Made by a program: the position numbers and the translations under genes. From assembly GCA_964372095.1 (NCBI GenBank), contig CAYJPV010000003.1, positions 124,001-188,000 on the forward strand: 64,000 bases of DNA. Reading direction: 5' to 3'. Numbering within the stretch: position 1 is the stretch's first letter; each line of letters begins with the position of its first letter. This DNA comes from CAYJPV01 sp964372095 (GTDB lineage: Bacteria > Acidobacteriota > Vicinamibacteria > Vicinamibacterales > JAKQTR01). Below, in pieces: positions 58,791 to 64,000 of this stretch. The notes beneath the pieces were generated by a model. The model saw only the letters and a list, made by a program, of their open reading frames with translations, ran no database searches and was not told where the DNA came from.

Positions 58791-60551
58791 CTATGCCGCG
58801 TCCTCGACGACGGCGACCTCCTCGGGGTGAGCCGTCGGCGGGAAGAGGACGGCAAACACGGTACCGCGGCCCGGTGCCGTGTCGACGGCCAGGTGCCCGC
58901 CGTGGCCACGTACGATGCCCAGCACCACGGCCAGGCCCAGGCCGCGCCCCGTGAACTTGGTGGTGAAGAAGGGGTCGAAGATCCGCCCCACCGTCTCGGC
59001 GTCCATGCCGCAGCCGGTGTCGGCCACCTCGAACGCCACGTACCGTCCCGGGGGCGGTGTGCCGCCGATCCACGCTCCGGCGGGAGCCGAGCCTGGCACG
59101 TCCGCGACCCTTGTGGTCACGGTCACCTCGCCCACGGCATCGCCGATGGCCTCGGACGCGTTGATGATGAGGTTCATCACGACCTGGCGCAACTGGGTGG
59201 CGTCGGCCTCGATCACCGGCAGATTCTCTGCAAGCCGGTATGTCAGCGGCGCCTTCTTCGATACGGAGGCCTCGAGCAGCTGCCCCAGTTCGTGCACCAC
59301 CTTCGACAGGCGGACAGGCTTGATGGCCAGTTGCGCGCGTCCGGAGTAGGCCAGCATCTGGCCGGCCAGGTCGGCAGCCCGACGAGACGCCGTGTTGATT
59401 TCGTCGATGTGCCCGCGCAGCGGCGAGTCGGCGGGAAGACCGGCCTGCGCCAGGTCGGCGTGGCCGAGGATGGCCGTCAGCAGGTTGTTGAAGTCGTGCG
59501 CGATTCCGCCGGCGAGCAGTCCCAGGCTCTCGAGCTTCTGGGACTGCCGTAGCTGGGCCTCGAACTGGCGCCGTTCGTCCTCGGCACGCTGTCGCTCCCG
59601 CAACTCCTCGGCCAGGCGCTCGTTGGCCTGCCGCAGTCGCTCGGTGCGCTCGGCGACCTTGTCCTCGAGTTCATCGCGAGCCTGCCTGAGCGCCCGCTGA
59701 ACCCGGTCGCGCTCGCTGGATGCGGCGGCAAGCGAGAGGATCGTAACGGTGCCCACTGCCACGAAGACCTGCAACGTCAGCAGCCCGTCGTCCAGCGGGA
59801 CCGTCGCGAACGGGCCGATGCCCCGAAACGTGTGCGCGATGGCCACGGCCGCGACCACGAACAGGCTCGTCGCCGCGCCGCGTGGACCAAATCGCACGGC
59901 TGCGACGGTCAGCAAGGGGGCCAGCACGAACGCAGCGGGCGGTACGCCGACAAACGCCACCCAGGCGACCGCAAGGACGCCCACAACCAACACCCCCGCT
60001 TCCACGGTCCTTGTTCGTTCCCGTTTGAACAGCCGCCCGCTGTGCCACGTGAGCAGCATCGGTGCCAGCAGCAGGATGCCCAGCGTGTCACCAACCCACC
60101 AGGTTGTCCACGCGCCCCAGAACTCCGTCCACGGGAGCCGGCCGAATGAGCTCAGCGTCAGAAAACCGACCGTTGCGGAGAAGACGGGTGCCACCGTCGA
60201 CGCAAGCAGCAGAGCCGCGACGTCCCGAACCCGGTTCAACTCCCTCCTCATCCGGAACAGTGGGTGGGTGCAGATGTAGAGGACAGTTGCCGCTTCGAGC
60301 GTGGCCCCGAGCCACAGCACGGCCGCGACGCGCAGAGGGCCGCCGGTCGTCACGACGGCGGCGATTGAACCCAGGGCCACCGCGGGCAGGTATCGCCACC
60401 CCGACATCAGGAGTCCCGCGGCGGCGATGCCGGACGGCAGCCAGACGGCGGTCACCGGCGAATGCGACGACGCGAGCAGGACTCCGAGGTGGGCACCTGC
60501 AGCGTACGCCGCCGCCAGCAGCACGACACGGACGAGATACCGCCAGTTCAC
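58791..60551 (-). CDS. MASE1-type membrane sensor histidine kinase (hybrid kinase cut by TAG)
   Basis: Sensor kinase of ~586 residues. Eight or so N-terminal membrane segments form a MASE1-like sensor (LAAAYAAGAHLGVLLASSHS, AVWLPSGIAAAGLLMSGWRY). A coiled coil follows (AERTERLRQANERLAEELRE), then the dimerisation box SLGLLAGGIAHDFNNLLTAI with the phospho-His, and a HATPase domain with the N box VVMNLIINASEAIG, G1 VADTGCGM and G2 GRGLGLAVVLGIVRGHGG. I chose the GTG reading MNWRYLVRV: GATAGT lies 6 nt before it and the longer upstream reading is low-complexity. The TAG stop is followed in frame by a receiver domain. The signal sensed is unknown. Confidence 0.88.
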   Translation of the reverse strand: MNWRYLVRVVLLAAAYAAGAHLGVLLASSHSPVTAVWLPSGIAAAGLLMSGWRYLPAVALGSIAAVVTTGGPLRVAAVLWLGATLEAATVLYICTHPLFRMRRELNRVRDVAALLLASTVAPVFSATVGFLTLSSFGRLPWTEFWGAWTTWWVGDTLGILLLAPMLLTWHSGRLFKRERTRTVEAGVLVVGVLAVAWVAFVGVPPAAFVLAPLLTVAAVRFGPRGAATSLFVVAAVAIAHTFRGIGPFATVPLDDGLLTLQVFVAVGTVTILSLAAASSERDRVQRALRQARDELEDKVAERTERLRQANERLAEELRERQRAEDERRQFEAQLRQSQKLESLGLLAGGIAHDFNNLLTAILGHADLAQAGLPADSPLRGHIDEINTASRRAADLAGQMLAYSGRAQLAIKPVRLSKVVHELGQLLEASVSKKAPLTYRLAENLPVIEADATQLRQVVMNLIINASEAIGDAVGEVTVTTRVADVPGSAPAGAWIGGTPPPGRYVAFEVADTGCGMDAETVGRIFDPFFTTKFTGRGLGLAVVLGIVRGHGGHLAVDTAPGRGTVFAVLFPPTAHPEEVAVVEDAA

Positions 60552-60557
60552 TCTCCC

Positions 60558-60563
60558 ACTATC
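60558..60563 (-). promoter_or_regulatory. -10-like box GATAGT of the kinase gene
   Basis: On the minus strand GATAGT lies exactly 6 nt before the GTG start; the intervening GGGAGA could also act as a weak ribosome-binding site. Confidence 0.35.
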
Positions 60564-60733
60564 TCGGAACGAACGGCCCGGAGGATAAGGGTCAGACGCC
60601 GGAACTGGGGGATCGGCGTCAGGCCCGCGACCCGCGGCTTGCGGCCCCGCGGCTGACCACTGACTACTGCCCACTGGCCGAAACCCTGTAAAATGCCTCC
60701 GACGAACCGGTCGATTCGCGTGGAGGGGGTCTC

Positions 60734-61696
60734 ATGAGGATTGGGGTATTCGCCGTCCTGTTCGGCAAGAAACCGTTTGAAGAAACGCTCGACTACATCG
60801 TGGAACTCGGTCTGGGCGCGCTGGAGATCGGCACGGGCGCGTATCCCGGAAACGCCCTCGCCAATCCGGCCGTGCTCCTGGCCAGCGACCGCCGGCTCAA
60901 GGCGTTTCGTGAAGCCATCGAGCGGCGCGGGCTGGTAATCAGCGCGCTCAGCTGCCATGGCAACCCCCTCCATCCCCAGGCCGCCACCGCGAAGGCGCAT
61001 CACAAGATCTTCGAACAGACCGTCGAGCTGGCGGCGAAACTCGATGTCGAAACCGTCATCACCTTCAGCGGCTGCCCGGGATCCGACCCGAGAGCCACCA
61101 CCCCCAGCTGGATCGTGTCGCCGTGGCCGCCCGAGTTCTCGAAGGCGCTCGACTGGCAGTGGAAAGATCGCGTGGTGCCGTACTGGAAACAGGCCGCCGC
61201 GCTGTGCCGCAAGGCGGGCGTACGGGTCGCCATCGAAATGCACCCGAACTTCGTGGTCTACAACCCGGAGACGATGAACCGGCTGCGCGCAATCGCCCCG
61301 GCCATCATCGGCTGCAACTTCGATCCGTCGCACATGTTCTGGCAGGGTATCGACCCTGTCGCGGCCATTCGCGCCATCGGCGACGGCATCTTTCACGTCC
61401 ACGCGAAGGACTGCAAACTCGATTCGGCGAATATCACGGTCAACGGCGTGCTCGACGCCAAGTCGTACACGCGCGAACTCGAACGGTCGTGGATCTTCCG
61501 GACCGTCGGCTACGGCAACGGCGCGCCGGTGTGGAAGGCCATGGTCAGCAACCTGCGCCTCGTCGGCTACGACCACGTCCTGAGTATCGAACACGAGGAC
61601 AGCCTGATGTCCGGGACCGAAGGCCTCAAGAAGGCCATCGCGTTCCTCAAGGACGTGGTCATCACCGAGCCGGCCGGCGAAGCGTACTGGGCGTAG
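60734..61696 (+). CDS. Sugar phosphate isomerase/epimerase-like TIM-barrel protein
   Basis: A 320-residue xylose-isomerase-like barrel (AP endonuclease 2 superfamily). It starts MRIGVFAVLFGKKPFEETLD, and potential metal ligands lie in LEIGTGAYPG, LSCHGNPLHP, VAIEMHPNF, NFDPSHMFWQG, FHVHAKDCKL and LSIEHEDSLM. These Glu/His/Asp clusters match the divalent-metal site of family enzymes acting on keto-sugars or inositol derivatives. GGAGGGGG lies 4 nt before the ATG, with TAAAAT near 60690. The TAG stop lies inside a GGGCGTAG repeat, and the last residues are WA-stop. The specific substrate is unknown. Confidence 0.88.
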   Translation: MRIGVFAVLFGKKPFEETLDYIVELGLGALEIGTGAYPGNALANPAVLLASDRRLKAFREAIERRGLVISALSCHGNPLHPQAATAKAHHKIFEQTVELAAKLDVETVITFSGCPGSDPRATTPSWIVSPWPPEFSKALDWQWKDRVVPYWKQAAALCRKAGVRVAIEMHPNFVVYNPETMNRLRAIAPAIIGCNFDPSHMFWQGIDPVAAIRAIGDGIFHVHAKDCKLDSANITVNGVLDAKSYTRELERSWIFRTVGYGNGAPVWKAMVSNLRLVGYDHVLSIEHEDSLMSGTEGLKKAIAFLKDVVITEPAGEAYWA

Positions 61697-61760
61697 GGGC
61701 GTAGGGGCGTAGGGGCGTTGGGGCGTTGGGGCTAGGGGCGTTGGGGCTAGGGGCTAGGGC
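61689..61760 (+). repeat. GGGCGTAG/GGGGCTA tandem array overlapping a stop codon
   Basis: 8-bp GGGCGTAG units, with variants GGGCGTTG and GGGGCTA (7 bp), starting with the last codons and TAG stop of the isomerase gene. The repeat unit equals the gene's own last 8 bases. Confidence 0.9.
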
Positions 61761-61803
61761 GCTGGCGCGTTGTCACGTGGGTAGCGAATCTCGAATCACA
61801 CCC

Positions 61804-61901
61804 CGATAGCCGATAGCCGATAGCCGATAGCCGATAGCCGATAGCCGATAGCCGATAGCCGCAGGCCGATAGCCGATGGCCGCAAGCCGCAGGCCGGAGG
61901 A
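61804..61901 (+). repeat. CGATAGC heptamer array ending in a ribosome-binding site
   Basis: Fourteen consecutive 7-bp units: eight perfect CGATAGC, then CGCAGGC, CGATAGC, CGATGGC, CGCAAGC, CGCAGGC and CGGAGGA. The final degenerate unit supplies the GGAGG of the next gene, 3 nt before its ATG. Confidence 0.95.
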
Positions 61902-61904
61902 TCA

Positions 61905-62786
61905 ATGGCCCGTTCACGCACATCCGCTCGTGCCTCACAGCCGGCGCCGCCCGCCTCACGGCGCCCGTGGCGCTGGCTGTGGGCGGTCGCCGTCCTCGCC
62001 GGTCTCGTGGTCTGGCTGCAGGCGCGTCACAAGACCGACTCCGCCGCCGGACCCGCCGCCATCACCGCTGCCGCACCCGCGTCCGCGCCAGCCCCCTACC
62101 TGAGCTACGACATCGTTCGCGTGTATCCGCACGACCGGGCAGCCTTCACGCAGGGCCTGCTCTATCGCGACGGCTACCTCTACGAAAGCAGCGGTCTGCA
62201 GGGCCGGTCCACCTTGCGCCAGGTCGAGATTGAAACCGGGCGTGTCGTCCGCGAAGTGAAGGTGCCCCCGCAGCACTTCGCCGAAGGCCTGGCCGACTAC
62301 GACGGGCGGTTGTTCCAGCTCACCTGGCAGTCGCAACTCGGCCTCATCTACGACATCTCGACCCTGGCGCAGACTGGCACGTTTCCGTACACCGGCGAAG
62401 GCTGGGGACTGGCCCGCGAGGGCAACCGGCTCGTGATGAGCGACGGCACGGCGACCCTCCGCTTCCTCGATCCAGGCACGTTGCAGGAAACCGGCCGCCT
62501 GACGGTCATGGACGGCGGACGTCCCCTCGCCGACCTGAACGAACTCGAATCGGTCAGAGGCGAGATCTTCGCCAACGTCTGGCAGACCGACCACATCGTC
62601 TCGATCTCACCGAACACCGGCCAGGTGACCGGACGCCTCAACCTGCGCGGCCTGCTCACGGCCGACGACCTCACGCGGCAGGTCGACGTACTCAACGGGA
62701 TCGCGTACGACCCCGCAGGCGACCGCTTGTTCGTGACTGGCAAGTGGTGGCCAAAGCTGTTCGAGATTCGACTGCGGAAACGCTAG
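61905..62786 (+). CDS. Glutaminyl-peptide cyclotransferase (plant/bacterial beta-propeller type)
   Basis: A 293-residue protein anchored by an N-terminal segment (WLWAVAVLAGLVVWLQ) after a basic start, followed by an Ala/Pro-rich linker and a five-bladed propeller. Family motifs are present: PHDRAAFTQGLLYRDGYLYE, SSGLQGRSTLRQVEIETG, FAEGLADYDGRLFQLTWQ, YTGEGWGLAREGNRLVMSDG, LADLNELESVRGEIFANVWQ and DVLNGIAYDPAGDRLFVTGK. The enzyme turns N-terminal Gln of peptides into pyroglutamate, here probably in the periplasm. Its GGAGG is the last unit of a CGATAGC array, and a G-rich array starts 5 bp after its TAG. Confidence 0.93.
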   Translation: MARSRTSARASQPAPPASRRPWRWLWAVAVLAGLVVWLQARHKTDSAAGPAAITAAAPASAPAPYLSYDIVRVYPHDRAAFTQGLLYRDGYLYESSGLQGRSTLRQVEIETGRVVREVKVPPQHFAEGLADYDGRLFQLTWQSQLGLIYDISTLAQTGTFPYTGEGWGLAREGNRLVMSDGTATLRFLDPGTLQETGRLTVMDGGRPLADLNELESVRGEIFANVWQTDHIVSISPNTGQVTGRLNLRGLLTADDLTRQVDVLNGIAYDPAGDRLFVTGKWWPKLFEIRLRKR

Positions 62787-62791
62787 GGACT

Positions 62792-62816
62792 GGGGATTGG
62801 GGATTGGGGGTTGGGG
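62792..62816 (+). repeat. GGGGATT/GGGGGTT heptamer array
   Basis: GGGGATT, GGGGATT, GGGGGTT, GGGG: four G-tracts with 2-3 nt loops, starting 5 bp after the TAG of the cyclotransferase gene. Confidence 0.92.
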
Positions 62817-62824
62817 AAGACAGA

Positions 62825-62834
62825 GGATGTCCCC
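62825..62834 (+). repeat. GGATGTCCCC element, copy 4
   Basis: Lies 8 bp beyond the G-rich heptamer array, in the same order and orientation as the other copies. Confidence 0.6.
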
Positions 62835-62837
62835 ACT

Positions 62838-62918
62838 GAGCCTGGCGCCCGAAGCCTGGTGCCCGGAGCCTGAAGCCCGACGCTTCTGACTACTGACTAC
62901 TGTCTACTGACTACTTCC
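62838..62918. repeat. Composite GCC(T/C)GAA-type and TACTGAC heptamer arrays
   Basis: First GAGCCTG, AAGCCTG, GTGCCCG, GAGCCTG and AAGCCCG-like units, then TTCTGAC, TACTGAC, TACTGTC, TACTGAC and TACTTCC (62884-62918). Both families occur singly elsewhere in the window; here they are joined. Confidence 0.85.
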
Positions 62919-63024
62919 TCCCCCGTTGCACAGAGAGTCTCCCGGCAGCCGGGCCAATCCCCCCGAACTGGAGTCTAATCCCTGCAAGGCCAGCCACCTG
63001 GCCCTCCGAGTGGAGGATCGTGCC

Positions 63025-64000
63025 ATGCCGTTCGGACACCGACCGCACGCCGCTGCCGTCGCCTGCGTCGCCGCCTTCGTCACCGCCTGCGCACTGGCGC
63101 TCTCCAGTTCGGCCCAGGACGGGCTGCCCACCCCACCGCCGCCGCCCCCGCCAACCGGCACGGCCACGATCTCCGGATCCGTAGTCGCCGCGGACACGGG
63201 CGCTCCGGTTCGGCGCGCGCGCGTCATGCTCTTCAGCCTCTCGCTCCCGGCCCCCGCGCCGCCGTCCGCGGCCGGATCGTCAGGACAGGTCACGGCAGCA
63301 GTGACGCAGGTAGTCGCCGTGACCAGCGTGCAGAGTGGAGGGACCGCGGCCGCCAGCAGCCGGCCGATGCCGACGCGCATCCAGCGCGAGGCCGAATCGG
63401 ACCACGCCGGCCGGTTCGAGTTCCGGGAACTGCCGGCCGGCAGTTACAGCATCTCGTTGCAGTCGCCCGCCGGTTTCGTGTCACCCCGATCCGGGGATGT
63501 TATTCAGGTCGATGAGGGCCAGGCGACCACGGTGACACTTCGCCTCGATCGGGCGGGAGTCATCGCGGGGAGGGTCCTGGACGAAGACGGCGAACCTGTC
63601 GTGCGGGCACAGGTAGGGGCCCTCAGATGGGAATCGATGGGTGGCTTCCGCAGGATGGTCCCGGCGCAAGGCGCCAGTACCGATGATCTCGGTGAATTCC
63701 GGCTGTTCGGGCTGCGAGCCGGAGACTATTACGTGAGCGCGTCTCCCTCGTACCGCTCCCCGAGTGTGGACGAGGGTACCCGCACGGGTCTCGTCGCGAC
63801 CTACTTCCCGGGAGTGCCTTCGATGGCTGGTGCCACGCCCGTCACGGTGCGCCCGGGCCGTGACACGGCAGGGATCGAGTTCCGGCTGCTCACCGCACCG
63901 ATCGCCAGCATCAGCGGCTCGATTGTCTTGGCCGGCGGACAGCCGCTGCCGGCGACACTGCGTCCCAGCGTGACGCTGGCATCGCAGGTTGACGGCCAGC
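63025..64000 (+). CDS. Exported protein with carboxypeptidase-regulatory-like domains (3' end outside window)
   Basis: At least 325 residues are visible. The signal peptide (AAVACVAAFVTACALALSSS then AQ) is followed by a Pro-rich spacer and repeated beta-sandwich units of the carboxypeptidase regulatory-like type: TATISGSVVAADTGAPVRRA with a ~50-residue Ala/Ser-rich insertion, then AGVIAGRVLDEDGEPVVRAQ with FRLFGLRAGDYYVSAS, and the beginning of a third (IASISGSIVLAGGQPLPATL). GGAGG lies 8 nt before the ATG. Such proteins are frequent in Acidobacteriota as surface or receptor-like proteins; whether a TonB barrel or other domain follows cannot be seen. Confidence 0.85.
   Translation, partial: MPFGHRPHAAAVACVAAFVTACALALSSSAQDGLPTPPPPPPPTGTATISGSVVAADTGAPVRRARVMLFSLSLPAPAPPSAAGSSGQVTAAVTQVVAVTSVQSGGTAAASSRPMPTRIQREAESDHAGRFEFRELPAGSYSISLQSPAGFVSPRSGDVIQVDEGQATTVTLRLDRAGVIAGRVLDEDGEPVVRAQVGALRWESMGGFRRMVPAQGASTDDLGEFRLFGLRAGDYYVSASPSYRSPSVDEGTRTGLVATYFPGVPSMAGATPVTVRPGRDTAGIEFRLLTAPIASISGSIVLAGGQPLPATLRPSVTLASQVDGQ

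Noticed and set aside
61804..61901. CGATAGC array as a possible CRISPR
   Set aside because: Units are 7 bp and directly adjacent, with no spacers; it is a tandem repeat, and no cas genes are present.

Overview
The window is a high-GC bacterial scaffold with four runs of N (three of 10, one of 100). The gene content points to Acidobacteriota, probably the Vicinamibacteria (subdivision 6) lineage: a secreted VWFA-related protein of the acidobacterial type, a TonB-dependent receptor with an N-terminal carboxypeptidase-regulatory-like domain, MacA/MacB-like export genes, many secreted peptidases, and few long operons. This assignment rests on gene families alone. There is no rRNA gene here.

Layout. 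1-4.0 kb: two MacB-like permeases and a HlyD/MacA adaptor (minus strand; the first permease runs off the window). 4.3-6.8 kb: a DUF2934 protein and a ligase-polymerase LigD. 7-11.1 kb: UspA, MntH and a DUF885 metallopeptidase. 11.2-11.5 kb: a tRNA-Arg cluster broken by a gap. 11.6-13.9 kb: an unknown protein divergent from DsbD. 13.9-20.3 kb: a tight four-gene operon (PLP lyase, GntP permease, D-threonine-aldolase-like enzyme, M19 dipeptidase), divergent from a PatB-type C-S lyase; together they suggest uptake and breakdown of D- or thio-amino acids or dipeptides. 20.6-24.6 kb: the TonB-dependent receptor behind a hairpin-rich leader. 24.8-26.4 kb: tRNA-Lys and two adjacent toxin-antitoxin modules. 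27.8-30.6 kb: the VWFA/TPR protein. 30.7-35.5 kb: a nitric-oxide defence island (quinol NO reductase, Fe-S repair protein, divergent NorR regulator, visible sigma-54 promoter). 35.6-48.1 kb: tricorn-like protease, a double-exosortase/methyltransferase fusion, an M16 peptidase pair, nitronate monooxygenase, DEAD-box helicase and DUF4342. 48.3-58.4 kb: gamma-glutamyltransferase, a DUF5695 protein, a sulfatase, a membrane spermidine-synthase-like protein and a long cystathionine gamma-synthase. 58.4-64 kb: a hybrid sensor kinase split by an in-frame TAG, a TIM-barrel isomerase, glutaminyl-peptide cyclotransferase and a truncated secreted protein.

The most unusual features are these. (1) Intergenic tandem arrays of about 7-bp units, in several unrelated sequence families, sit at or across TAG stop codons. 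(2) One protein carries two complete exosortase C-R-H triads plus a methyltransferase-like domain. (3) The sensor kinase and receiver are in one frame separated only by TAG, with no good start for the receiver. (4) Many genes have a -10-like hexamer exactly 6 nt before the start codon, which suggests leaderless mRNAs. (5) A 21-bp palindrome built on GGGGCC/GGCCCC occurs three times.
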